DNA from: Leptospira fletcheri
GTDB lineage: Bacteria > Spirochaetota > Leptospiria > Leptospirales > Leptospiraceae
Direction of reading: 5' to 3'
Assembly (NCBI RefSeq): GCF_004769195.1
Contig: NZ_RQET01000007.1
Location: 62,001 to 126,000 of the forward strand
DNA length: 64,000 nucleotides
The translations under genes and the position numbers were made by a program. Below the pieces are notes generated by a model. The model was not told where the DNA came from, did not search any database, and worked only from the letters and a program-made list of their open reading frames with translations. Shown piece after piece: positions 8,250 to 19,869 of the stretch. Position 1 is the first letter of the stretch. Every line of letters starts with the position of its first letter.

Positions 8250-9314
8250 ATGTTGAAACGAATCTTAGCCGCCATCTTACTCTTTTCTGCCCTACCTATG
8301 TTCGCCTCCGAGGGAGCAACGGAAGGGTTCGATCTGAACGAGGTTCTCGTTCATCACCTGATGGACCATGCCGAGTTTCCGCTGAATATCGGCGGGCATA
8401 AGGTGTATGAGGATCAGGAAGGTTTTCAGTCTTCCAACGACAACATATTCTTTGACCACCATAACAACAAACGGTTCCATTTTATAGGCGGATTCGATTT
8501 GCATATCACTCGCCGAGTGACCATGATGTGGATCGTTGCTATTCTTCTTTTTGTAATCTTCATTCCCGCTGCCAGGATCATTGCGAGAAATCCTCTCAAG
8601 GTCCAGGGACGTTTTGCGAATGCGGTAGAGACCTTCCTCGGCTTCTTAAAAAAGGATGTCGTGGATGCGAACATGGACGGTCACGGACATGGTTACTATC
8701 ATTATATCTTTTCCCTTTTCTTCTTCATCCTTTTCTGTAATCTTTTAGGCCTCCTTCCTCCGGTGGGAGAAGTCGTGCAAGTCGGTTCGGAAATCGTTCA
8801 GCATTATGTGAACGAGGACTCGGTTGCGGAGGCTGCGGAAGAAACCGCTGCTGCCGTTAGCCATCACGAACCGATCTGGCTCGCGAAAGTCTGGAACGGA
8901 ATCACCGTGACGGGAGATGTTTCCGTAACGATGACTCTGGCCTTAATGACCATGGCGCTGATCTATGCCGCGGGTTTCATTTACCAGGGCCCCAAATTCG
9001 TGATTCATTCCGTTCCGAACGGAGTGCCTTGGCCGCTTTATTTCCTAATGTGGCCGCTGGAGTTCATCGTTTCCCCTGCGGCAAAAACCTTCGCATTGAC
9101 GGTGCGTCTTTTGGCGAACATGACCGCCGGGCACGTCATCATCCTGGCTTTGATGGGATTCATCTTCCAGTTCAAGGCTTGGGGAATCATTCCGGTCTCC
9201 ATGTTAGGAGCCGGTGTGATCTACGTTCTGGAATTGTTCGTCGCCTTTTTGCAGGCGTACGTTTTTGCGCTTTTGACCTCGCTCTTCGTAGGCTTAAGCA
9301 TGCATAGGCACTAA
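8250..9314 (+). CDS. atpB: ATP synthase Fo subunit a
   Basis: About 354 aa, multi-pass. The proton half-channel signature TVRLLANMTAGH with the essential Arg is intact, followed by the last helix pair. The N-terminus MLKRILAAILLFSALPMFA resembles a cleavable signal peptide, then a His-rich periplasmic stretch. I prefer the ATG at 8250. An in-frame ATG at 8151 would add 33 polar residues and has AAGGA 14 nt upstream, so it cannot be excluded. With the c ring it forms the proton path. Confidence 0.92.
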   Translation: MLKRILAAILLFSALPMFASEGATEGFDLNEVLVHHLMDHAEFPLNIGGHKVYEDQEGFQSSNDNIFFDHHNNKRFHFIGGFDLHITRRVTMMWIVAILLFVIFIPAARIIARNPLKVQGRFANAVETFLGFLKKDVVDANMDGHGHGYYHYIFSLFFFILFCNLLGLLPPVGEVVQVGSEIVQHYVNEDSVAEAAEETAAAVSHHEPIWLAKVWNGITVTGDVSVTMTLALMTMALIYAAGFIYQGPKFVIHSVPNGVPWPLYFLMWPLEFIVSPAAKTFALTVRLLANMTAGHVIILALMGFIFQFKAWGIIPVSMLGAGVIYVLELFVAFLQAYVFALLTSLFVGLSMHRH

Positions 9315-9356
9315 TTTATAATCATATTGTGAGTTCAAACAGGAGATAGTAGCAAA

Positions 9357-9650
9357 ATGGAATTCGGACTAGGATACATCGGAGTAGGAATCGCAGCTGG
9401 AATCGCAATCCTTGGCGCAGGTTTGGGAATCGGAAGGATCGGAGGATCCGCAGCAGAAGGTATCAGCCGTCAACCGGAAGCCAGCGGTAAAATCCAAACC
9501 GCGATGATCATTTCCGCGGCTCTGATCGAAGGTGCGGCGTTGTTCGCGCTTGTGATCGCATTCCTCGCGGCCGGAACCCTGAACGACGCAGTAAAAGCAG
9601 GCGTTGAAAAGGCAAAAACCGCAGTTTCCGCACCCGCCGAAGGTAAATAA
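9357..9650 (+). CDS. atpE: ATP synthase Fo subunit c
   Basis: 97 aa hairpin of two membrane helices. The polar loop is GISRQPEAS and the ion-binding carboxylate is Glu58 in ALIEGAALF. Helix 1 (GVGIAAGIAILGAGLGIG) has no Gln of the sodium-binding type, so proton coupling is likely. An Ala/Lys-rich tail extends about 20 residues beyond the usual end. AGGAGA lies upstream of the ATG. Confidence 0.95.
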   Translation: MEFGLGYIGVGIAAGIAILGAGLGIGRIGGSAAEGISRQPEASGKIQTAMIISAALIEGAALFALVIAFLAAGTLNDAVKAGVEKAKTAVSAPAEGK

Positions 9651-9652
9651 TC

Positions 9653-10177
9653 TTGTTTCTCTTAGCAGCTAAAGGGCTGAACGGTCTTCTCGACGTAAAT
9701 CCGGGTCTAGTTGTTTGGACCCTGGTTACTTTCGGGATCGTGATCCTAGTCCTGAAGAAATTCGCCTGGGATGTGATTCTCAAAGCCCTGGATGAACGGG
9801 CCGAGACCATTCAAAACGATATTCGTAAGGCTGCAGACGTCCGCTCCGAGGCGGAGGCGCTTCTCAAAGACTACGAGACGAAAATTGCCGGAGCACGCGA
9901 CCAAGCGAACGGAATCGTCGCAGAAGCTAAAACGGACGCCACAAGCGTTCGGAATAAGATGCTGGAAGACGCCTCTAAAGAAGTGAAGCAAATGAAAGAC
10001 GGTGCCATTAAGGATATAGAATTGGCGAAGTCCAAGGCTTTGGCGGAACTTCAGGAGCAGATCGTAGGCATGACCGTGCAGGTAGCAGGTCTGGTGCTGG
10101 AAAAACAGCTCAAGTCGGACGATTATAAATCCTTTATCGAAAACGAGCTGGTCAAGATCAAGAAACTGAGCGCTTAA
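9653..10177 (+). CDS. atpF: ATP synthase Fo subunit b
   Basis: 174 aa, TTG start 2 nt after the atpE stop. One N-terminal membrane helix (VVWTLVTFGIVILVLKKFAW) is followed by a long charged helix that forms the peripheral stalk. It ends 1 nt before atpH. The family signature KALDERAETIQNDI is clear. Confidence 0.93.
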   Translation: MFLLAAKGLNGLLDVNPGLVVWTLVTFGIVILVLKKFAWDVILKALDERAETIQNDIRKAADVRSEAEALLKDYETKIAGARDQANGIVAEAKTDATSVRNKMLEDASKEVKQMKDGAIKDIELAKSKALAELQEQIVGMTVQVAGLVLEKQLKSDDYKSFIENELVKIKKLSA

Positions 10178-10178
10178 A

Positions 10179-10728
10179 ATGAGCTATTCCGCGATCCCAA
10201 AAACATACGCCGCGGCGTTTGCCGGGGCAAGTTCCTCCCTGGAAGAGGCGGAGCAGGAACTCGATTCCGTACTCCAAATCCTGAATTTAGAACCCCAGTT
10301 CGGCGATTTTTTTGAAACGCCTTCCGTCGCGAGAGAAGACAAGGAAAAGGTCCTGGCCAAAACCTTTCAAGGGAAGGTTTCGGAAATCACTTTAAATTTC
10401 CTGCAAGTATTACTTGCGAGAGGGAGATTTTCCTTTCTGCCCGAAATCCATGAGGCATTTAAAGAGGAATTGGATCGGAAAGCGGGACGCATTCGCGCCA
10501 AAGTGAATAGTTATCCCGCTTTGGACGATTCGCAATTGGCGAAATTGCGGGATCTTCTGAAGGAAAAATTCAAGTCGGATTTCATCTTGGAAGCTAAGGA
10601 GGACCCGAGCCTTATCGGTGGTTTTGTGGTCCGTTTCCATGATCTGGCGATCGATTCATCCATGAAAAGCCAGCTTAAAAAAGTAAGGCAAGCCTTGCTG
10701 GAAAGAAAACTACCGGTCGGAGTTATGT

Positions 10729-10739
<11 letters not shown>
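10179..10739 (+). CDS. atpH: ATP synthase F1 subunit delta
   Basis: 186 aa OSCP/delta protein. The N-terminal six-helix domain begins [14 protein letters not shown], and the C-terminal part carries [25 protein letters not shown], shortened here to the signature [13 protein letters not shown]. It links the b stalk to the alpha3beta3 head. The end overlaps the atpA start by 11 nt, suggesting coupled translation. Confidence 0.93.
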
Positions 10740-12243
<1,504 letters not shown>

Positions 12244-12256
12244 TCGGGAGAGGATC

Positions 12257-13117
12257 TTGGCTACACAAAGGGAAATAAAAAAACGGATCGTATCCGTTAA
12301 GAATACCCGGAAAATCACTCGGACAATGGAAATGGTGGCCACCGCCAAATCCAAAAAACTGAGCGATCGGGTAAACGCTTCCCATCCCTTTTCCAATAAG
12401 ATTAAGGAGATGGTTGGATCTCTTGCTTCCCTTTCCGAAGTGGTCAAGAGTCCTTACTTGCGTAAACCTCAGGCGATCCGTTCCGTTGCACTTTTGGTGA
12501 TCACGGCGAATCGGGGTCTTTGCGGCGGATACAATTCGAACGCGAACCGTCTGGCAAAAAACCGGATTGGAGAATTAAGAAAAGCGGGCTCCCAAGTCCG
12601 TTTGTTCGTAGTCGGCAAAAAAGGAGTGTCTTACTTCAAATTTGCCGGAGAGAAGATCGAAAAAACCTATACGCATATCAACGACAAATCCGGATACAAA
12701 GAAGCGGAAGAATTCGCCGAATTCTTTTTGAATCTTTTTGCAAAAGAGGAAGTCGACGCTGTGGAGATCGTTTCGACGGTGTATCATTCTTCCTCTTCGC
12801 AAAGAGCGGAAGTCACGAAAATTCTTCCTTTCGAAGCATCAGGCAAGGGAACGGTAGGGGACAGCGTGATCTACGAGCCCAGTCCGGAAAGCATCTTGGA
12901 ATCACTACTTCCCTTGGTCGTTAAGACTGCTTTTTTGAAAGCGATTTTGGAAGCGAACTGCTCGGAGCAGATCGCACAGAGGATCGCGATGAAGTCCGCC
13001 ACCGACGCGGCTTCGGAAATGATCAAGGTATTGACCCGAGGATACAACCGTGTTCGTCAGGCAAAGATCACTCAGGAAATCTCGGAAATCGTCGCAGGGG
13101 CGGATTCGCTAAACTAG
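12257..13117 (+). CDS. atpG: ATP synthase F1 subunit gamma
   Basis: 286 aa, TTG start with GGAGAGGA upstream. The N-terminal helix ([20 protein letters not shown]) and C-terminal helix ([20 protein letters not shown]) form the rotating coiled-coil shaft. The Rossmann-like middle has [13 protein letters not shown]. Normal family length. Confidence 0.95.
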   Translation: MATQREIKKRIVSVKNTRKITRTMEMVATAKSKKLSDRVNASHPFSNKIKEMVGSLASLSEVVKSPYLRKPQAIRSVALLVITANRGLCGGYNSNANRLAKNRIGELRKAGSQVRLFVVGKKGVSYFKFAGEKIEKTYTHINDKSGYKEAEEFAEFFLNLFAKEEVDAVEIVSTVYHSSSSQRAEVTKILPFEASGKGTVGDSVIYEPSPESILESLLPLVVKTAFLKAILEANCSEQIAQRIAMKSATDAASEMIKVLTRGYNRVRQAKITQEISEIVAGADSLN

Positions 13118-14547
<1,430 letters not shown>

Positions 14548-14548
<1 letters not shown>

Positions 14549-14931
14549 TGGCTGGCTCCAAATTGACGGTTTCCGTGATTTCTCCGGAAAAAGTACTCTA
14601 TAGCGGGGACGCAGATAGTCTGGTCGTCCCCGGAAACGAGGGCTTTTTCGGGGTTTTACCGGGACATACCTCTTTGGTTTCTCTTCTCGGGGTCGGGATC
14701 TTGGAAATCCGTCAAGGAAACAAGACGAAGATCGTGGTGATCGAGGGCGGGTTCTTCGAAATACGGGATAACAAGGTTACGATTTTAACGGACCACGGCG
14801 CCCTAAAGGAAGAGATCGACCTAGACTCGGCCAAGAAAGCGTTGGAAGACGCTGAAACTCTTCCCCTCTCACCGGAGAAAAATCTCCTCCTACAAAAGGC
14901 AAAAACCCGAATTTTAGCGGCTTCCCGCTAA
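14548..14931 (+). CDS. atpC: ATP synthase F1 subunit epsilon
   Basis: 127 aa. The N-terminal beta sandwich is clear ([29 protein letters not shown]), and the C-terminal helical hairpin is short. This is the last gene of the atp operon. A hairpin without a strong T tract follows at 15000-15020. Confidence 0.95.
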
Positions 14932-14999
14932 CTTTTGGGGTCCTCTCTTTCCGAAAATTAAGATAGAAATCTTCCTCCTTGATTGGGGAGGGGGAAAAC

Positions 15000-15020
15000 G
15001 GAGCTCCATGCGGGAGCTTC
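15000..15020 (+). terminator. Hairpin after the atp operon, possible terminator
   Basis: GGAGCTCC pairs with GGAGCTTC-type sequence around a five-base loop (ATGCG), an 8-bp stem with one G-T pair. There is no run of T after it, so intrinsic termination is uncertain. A second small hairpin, CCCTG/CAGGG, lies at 15060-15075, just ahead of the next gene. Confidence 0.3.
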
Positions 15021-15111
15021 GTCTTCGGTAAATGAAGAGTACGTTTTCGGATTGTTTTTCCCTGGAAATTCAGGGATCTTCCGGTATAAGAGAAGATAGT
15101 TTGTAGGAAGC

Positions 15112-17697
15112 ATGGCGGACGAATTTAGGATGAGCGAAGGGGAAGATCTTCCGAAGGGAAACGGCGAGGAATTTGATCCGAATGAAATGAGTTTGGACGA
15201 CATCGATTCTCTCCTGTCCACCGATGACCCTTCCGCCTTCGATTTTGATTCCATTCCGGTAACCGATTCTTCCGAGGAGGACGGTTTCGAGAAGAAATCC
15301 GACTTACTCGGAGGAGAAGATCATGACCCATTCGGAGATCTGGAATCTACGAGTGATTTTACCACCGAAGACCTAAGCATCAATCTGAACGAATTGGACG
15401 AAGAGGTCCACCTGGACGAGGATTTCGACTTCGAACTTTCCGATCCTCTCATAGACGCGGAAATCGATAGACTCTTGGACATAGATGAGGAAGAGGAAAG
15501 CGGATCCGTCCCAACCTCCGCTGCATCGAGTCCTTCCTGGAAAAGTTCTTCTTCTCCGGCGGAAACTCCGTCCGAAGAGTCGACCGAAGCATTTTCCGAT
15601 CTCGGTTCCTTGGATTTGGGGGATTTTTCCCAGCCCGGAGAGGTTCCCGCTTCCGCCTTTCACTCCGAGGAGGAACCGTTCGACTCTGAGGATCACGAGA
15701 CCGGATTCTCCGATCTGGAATTCGAAGACGAATCCCAAATTTCCCTTTCCGATGATGAATTACAAAATATTGATATAAGTTCCAATCTCGCGGATTTCGA
15801 TATGAGCGAAGAGGAAGCGGGATCGCCGCATGCCGGGGAAGCTGCCGTCGAAGACGATTTTCTTTCCGATGACGAAGGACCGATCTCCCTCTCCGACAAC
15901 GAATTGAACCATTTATTGGAGGAGGAATCTGCTCCTTCTTCCTCCGACCTATCTCTCGACGAACTCGAACACTTGTTGACCGAGGAGGAAAAAACTTCCG
16001 AATTCGATTTTGGATCCGAAGATCTCAAAGTCGAAGAGGAACCCGCAACGGAAGCGTCGGCGGATTTCCTCTCTTCGGACGCATCCGAGGAACCGATCGC
16101 TCTTTCCGATGATGAACTCGGAAATCTATTGTCCTCCGGCGAAGATCAGGGACCGGAAGCAATGTCTCTGGAAGATCTCGAAATTTCTGAGGAGCTGAAG
16201 CCGGAAGAACTTTCGGACTTCTCCTTCGATCCGGACGCCATCGATTTGCGGGAGAAGTCGGAACCGGCCCCTGTCGATTTCGATTTCGGAGCCGATCTGG
16301 ACGAACCGGTACTCGGTCACGATTCGAATTCGCACGAAGAACCGATTTCTCTTCCCGTTAACGAATTCGGCGATTTTGACTCCGAAGTTGTTTCGGAGGA
16401 AAACGATCCCTTTGCGCCGAGGATGCTGGAGGAAGGAGAGGAAACGATTCCGCCTGCATCCGATTTTCTCTCTTCGGATGATTCCGAGGAACCGATCGCA
16501 CTTTCCGACGACGAACTCGGAGATCTTCTCTCCTCGGGTGGGGAAGAAGGCGAGCTAGCGCCGCCGAAAGAAGAGTCGGAAGAAGAATTCCTCTCCGACT
16601 CCGACGCCGAAGAACCTATCGCACTCTCCGACGAGGAATTGGGCGACCTTCTCTCTTCCGGGGAGGAAGAAACTTCCGAAATCAAAACCCCTGAAACGGG
16701 ATTCGACGATCTTGCCTTTGCCGACTTGGGACAGTTGGAAGGAGAGGAAACTTCCCCCTCCAAATCGGAGCTATTCTCGGAAGAAGAACCGGAGGAGCCG
16801 ATCGCACTTTCCGACGATGAACTGGGAGATCTTCTTTCTTCGGGTGGAGAAGGAGAAGAAACTCCCGTTCCCGAAGAGTCCGATTTCTTTGCCGATGCGG
16901 AGGAACCGATTGCCTTGTCCGAAGACGAGCTGGGAAATCTTCTTTCCGAAGGCGAGGAAGAATCCGTCACGGATCGGGATGTTTCTCCGGAGGGAGAAGA
17001 CACTCCGATTTCGATCCCTGTCGACGAACTGGAAGAGTTGGGGGAACCTCTTCCGGAGGTCCAGTCGGATTACGAAGTGGATTGGGACGGTCCGGTTGCG
17101 GATTTAAGCGACTTGTCTTCGGAGGAACACGCTGCGCCTTCCGACTGGGATTTGGGCGAAGAAGCGGAAGAGCCGATCACTCTCTCCGATGACGAATTAG
17201 GAAATCTATTGGCGGAAGAAGAGGGTGAACCTGCGGGACTCCCTGAGACCGGTGTTTCCGATCTGGAAGAATTGTTATCCGAACCTCCGCCTGCGTCCGA
17301 TCTGGATGCTTTAGGAGGTTCCGGAGAAGAGGAACTGATTCCGGATTTCCCTTTCCCGGAGGAATCCATTCCCGCAGCGGAACTCAACGAACTCGTTCCG
17401 ACGATAGAATCCTTCCCACCGGATCCGGATTTACTGATCGTTCTGGACGAGTTTGCGGACGAAGACGAACTTTCTCCGATCGAAGAAATCCGCCAAACCG
17501 CGGAACCCGAGGTCGCAGCCTCCTCTTCAGCACTTACGGAAGAAGGAGAGGTTCAGCCTACGCAGGAAGAAATGAAAAGGATCCTGCTTTATCTGGACGA
17601 ATTGCTTGGAAATCTTCCCGACGATATGATCCGGGAATTTTCCAGATCCGACTATTTCGAACTTTATAAGAAATTAATGAAACAAATCGGCGTTTGA
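15112..17697 (+). CDS. Large acidic protein with about ten copies of an EEPIxLSDDELxxLL motif
   Basis: 861 aa, very rich in Glu, Asp and Ser, with no signal peptide or membrane segment, so probably cytoplasmic and largely disordered. A motif close to EEPIALSDDELGNLLSSGE recurs roughly ten times between residues 205 and 710, with spacers of 15-90 acidic residues. Each copy could fold as a short amphipathic helix on binding. The C-terminal ~60 residues are different and look like a globular helical module (QEEMKRILLYLDELLGNLP, then FELYKKLMKQIGV). It overlaps the next, also acidic, GAF protein. A multivalent docking scaffold is my inference; the family is not one I can name. Confidence 0.75.
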   Translation: MADEFRMSEGEDLPKGNGEEFDPNEMSLDDIDSLLSTDDPSAFDFDSIPVTDSSEEDGFEKKSDLLGGEDHDPFGDLESTSDFTTEDLSINLNELDEEVHLDEDFDFELSDPLIDAEIDRLLDIDEEEESGSVPTSAASSPSWKSSSSPAETPSEESTEAFSDLGSLDLGDFSQPGEVPASAFHSEEEPFDSEDHETGFSDLEFEDESQISLSDDELQNIDISSNLADFDMSEEEAGSPHAGEAAVEDDFLSDDEGPISLSDNELNHLLEEESAPSSSDLSLDELEHLLTEEEKTSEFDFGSEDLKVEEEPATEASADFLSSDASEEPIALSDDELGNLLSSGEDQGPEAMSLEDLEISEELKPEELSDFSFDPDAIDLREKSEPAPVDFDFGADLDEPVLGHDSNSHEEPISLPVNEFGDFDSEVVSEENDPFAPRMLEEGEETIPPASDFLSSDDSEEPIALSDDELGDLLSSGGEEGELAPPKEESEEEFLSDSDAEEPIALSDEELGDLLSSGEEETSEIKTPETGFDDLAFADLGQLEGEETSPSKSELFSEEEPEEPIALSDDELGDLLSSGGEGEETPVPEESDFFADAEEPIALSEDELGNLLSEGEEESVTDRDVSPEGEDTPISIPVDELEELGEPLPEVQSDYEVDWDGPVADLSDLSSEEHAAPSDWDLGEEAEEPITLSDDELGNLLAEEEGEPAGLPETGVSDLEELLSEPPPASDLDALGGSGEEELIPDFPFPEESIPAAELNELVPTIESFPPDPDLLIVLDEFADEDELSPIEEIRQTAEPEVAASSSALTEEGEVQPTQEEMKRILLYLDELLGNLPDDMIREFSRSDYFELYKKLMKQIGV
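15735..17230 (+). repeat. Internal coding repeats (19-residue acidic motif)
   Basis: Degenerate ~57-nt units encode EEPIALSDDELGNLLSSGE and variants. The clearest copies begin near 15740, 15885, 16088, 16490, 16610, 16795, 16903 and 17167; weaker forms (EEPISLPVNEFGDF, DTPISIPVDELEEL) lie near 16337 and 17000. Conserved residues are Pro-Ile, Leu-Ser, the acidic pair and the final Leu-Leu. Nucleotide identity between units is moderate, pointing to old duplications kept by selection on protein sequence. Confidence 0.75.
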
Positions 17698-17702
17698 CGG
17701 CT

Positions 17703-19862
17703 ATGGGTCTTCTGGACAAAGTCAGTCGAATAATCCGTTCCGAATCGACTTCTTCTCCGGAAGCGCTGGCGTCAAGTCCCGTTTCCTCCACGGGAGAGGT
17801 CGCGGAAAAGCCTTCTCTTCTGAAAAAATCCATTGCGGCGAGAGCCAGGGGATTGCTTGCTAAGGCGAAGGAATTCGCCGGAAAGAAGGAAAAGGAAAAA
17901 GAGGAGTATCGTTCCGCCTTCGGAGATCCGGCCGAATTCGAACCTTCTCCGGCTTCCTCTTCGCAAGAGGAGGAATTCGCTTTCGATTCGCAATCTGCGT
18001 CCGACGATTTCGGACATTCCACCGAAGCGCCGGAGAACGCGGAACCGATCGAATCGAGCGAACCGGATTTCGGAGAAATCGATTTTCCGGAATCCGCTTT
18101 TGAGAATTTAGGGGAATCTTCGGAAGAAGTTCAGGAATCCCCTTTGGAGGACCTTCCTTCTTTCGAAGAGGAAGAGGAACATCTTGCATCGGAACCGATC
18201 TCGCAAGAACCGGCCGGCGAGACCCTTCCTCCTGCGGAGGAAATCGCCGATCCATTTTCCGACTGGCTCCAGGATGCCGAAAGCCAAGCCTCTAAGGAAG
18301 CGAATCGGCAGAATAGTCTGAGGCAGTCGGAAACGGAAAAAGCGGATTTCCTGTTCGACGACGATTCGGATCATTCCACCTCTCCGATGGATGTGCAGAT
18401 CGCTTCGCGTAAGAAGTTGGAGAACTATCTGGCTTTATTCGAAATTTCTAAAGAAATTTCCGGCTCCCGGGATTTCGCCGATTTTTTCGAAAACTTATCC
18501 TATTCGATCCTGGGACAGGTCGGGGCGGAGGCGGTATATATCTTCTCCTCGACGAACGGCGACTTCGACGCACTCAGAGTTATGGAGGCCCAAGGAGGAG
18601 ATGCCGATCCGAATTGGGTACTGGAATCAGGAGACGAGATATACCAAGCCGTTAAAAAGGCTCCTTCCGTAATTTATGCAAAAATGATGCTTAAAATGGG
18701 AGTTCCGAAAAAGGAGAAAGAGATTCTGGAAAAGACCTCTTCCGAGATTCTCGTCCCGATCCGTCATAACGAAGAATTCTACGGTATTATATCGCTTACC
18801 AAAACCGTCTCAGGAGAGGATTACACCATCGAGGATTTGGAGTTCCTAAAGATGGTGGGAGAGATCGCCGGATCCGTTTTCCGAAGGATTATGGACTCGG
18901 AAACGATCCATCAGGAAAACGATCATTTAAAGGAAATCTTAAAGAGCAACGAAAGGATATTGTCCACCGCGAGAGAGTTGACCAGCGTCAGGGATTTGGA
19001 CGAAATCTACGACAGGCTCATCGATATATTAAGGAAAGAATTGGGTCTGCGTCGCTGGAGTTTTCTTTTATTGGATCGAGCGAATCGAAAAGAATATAAG
19101 GTTTTTGGAACCAATCTTCTTACTCCGGAAACCGTCGGAAAATTCAGATTGGCTTTGGACTCCAATCTGGTCGGGATCGTTGCGAATGTTTCCGGAGTAT
19201 TCCGGATCGCGAATTTCAGAAAGAACCCGGAACTGTCGGCGCAATTAAGCAACGACGAATTGGGTCTGATGCGGGAATTCGATATCCTTCCGTTTTTAAA
19301 CCTGAATTGGCTTGTAGGTATGTTGATCGTTCACGAGACGGAATTCCCGTGGACGGACCGCGATCGGGAGACCGCGGTCGGGATTGCGGAGACAACGGCG
19401 CCGATACTTTCCAATCTTCTAATGTTAGAGGAGAGAGACGCAGTTTTCAGGGATCCGTTCAGTCCGGTGGAATCCAAGATCACCGAAGCCATCGCGCGGG
19501 CCTCCAGAGTCGGAGCCCCCTTTAGTTTAACGATTTTTAAAGTTCAAAATCCTACCCGCGTGGTCAAAATGAAAGGCGCCGGTTATTTCGCTTATTATTG
19601 CGAAGAGCTTCGGAACGCGATTCAGGATAATTTAGGGGAAAGCGATTATTGCTATCGTGTAGGGCAGGGGAAATACGTCGTAGTTCTTGACGGAAAAGAT
19701 AGGGAAGAGACCCAGATCGTAGTCCGTAAGATCAGAAATAAGATCGTTGAACTGGATCGGCAGAGCAAGGATTTTCAGACTTCGACCGCAAATCAGACCT
19801 TATGCTATCCGGCGGATACGAAAGAGAAAGAAAGATTGCTCGAGCTGATAGAAGAATCCTAA
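17703..19862 (+). CDS. GAF-domain protein with acidic N-terminus and degenerate GGDEF-like C-terminus
   Basis: About 719 aa. Residues 1-220 are low-complexity and acidic, resembling the preceding gene product. Two GAF-like domains follow (about 235-395 and 420-580), the second starting LTSVRDLDEIYDRLIDILRK. The last ~130 residues have a GGDEF/nucleotide-cyclase fold pattern (FSLTIFKV, YRVGQGKYVVVLDG) but no GGDEF active-site motif, so no diguanylate cyclase activity is expected. The ATG at 17703 follows the overlapping TTGA of the previous stop. Probably a sensory or regulatory partner of the acidic-repeat protein; the ligand is unknown. Confidence 0.7.
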   Translation: MGLLDKVSRIIRSESTSSPEALASSPVSSTGEVAEKPSLLKKSIAARARGLLAKAKEFAGKKEKEKEEYRSAFGDPAEFEPSPASSSQEEEFAFDSQSASDDFGHSTEAPENAEPIESSEPDFGEIDFPESAFENLGESSEEVQESPLEDLPSFEEEEEHLASEPISQEPAGETLPPAEEIADPFSDWLQDAESQASKEANRQNSLRQSETEKADFLFDDDSDHSTSPMDVQIASRKKLENYLALFEISKEISGSRDFADFFENLSYSILGQVGAEAVYIFSSTNGDFDALRVMEAQGGDADPNWVLESGDEIYQAVKKAPSVIYAKMMLKMGVPKKEKEILEKTSSEILVPIRHNEEFYGIISLTKTVSGEDYTIEDLEFLKMVGEIAGSVFRRIMDSETIHQENDHLKEILKSNERILSTARELTSVRDLDEIYDRLIDILRKELGLRRWSFLLLDRANRKEYKVFGTNLLTPETVGKFRLALDSNLVGIVANVSGVFRIANFRKNPELSAQLSNDELGLMREFDILPFLNLNWLVGMLIVHETEFPWTDRDRETAVGIAETTAPILSNLLMLEERDAVFRDPFSPVESKITEAIARASRVGAPFSLTIFKVQNPTRVVKMKGAGYFAYYCEELRNAIQDNLGESDYCYRVGQGKYVVVLDGKDREETQIVVRKIRNKIVELDRQSKDFQTSTANQTLCYPADTKEKERLLELIEES

Positions 19863-19869
19863 GTTTTCC

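Noticed and set aside
16317..17003. Ser/Glu-rich minus-strand open frame opposite the acidic-repeat gene
   Set aside because: Its repeats are the reverse complement of the acidic-motif codons; no independent start signal or domain.
15735..17230. CRISPR-like direct repeats
   Set aside because: The repeats are degenerate at DNA level, in frame and coding for an acidic motif; no uniform spacers.
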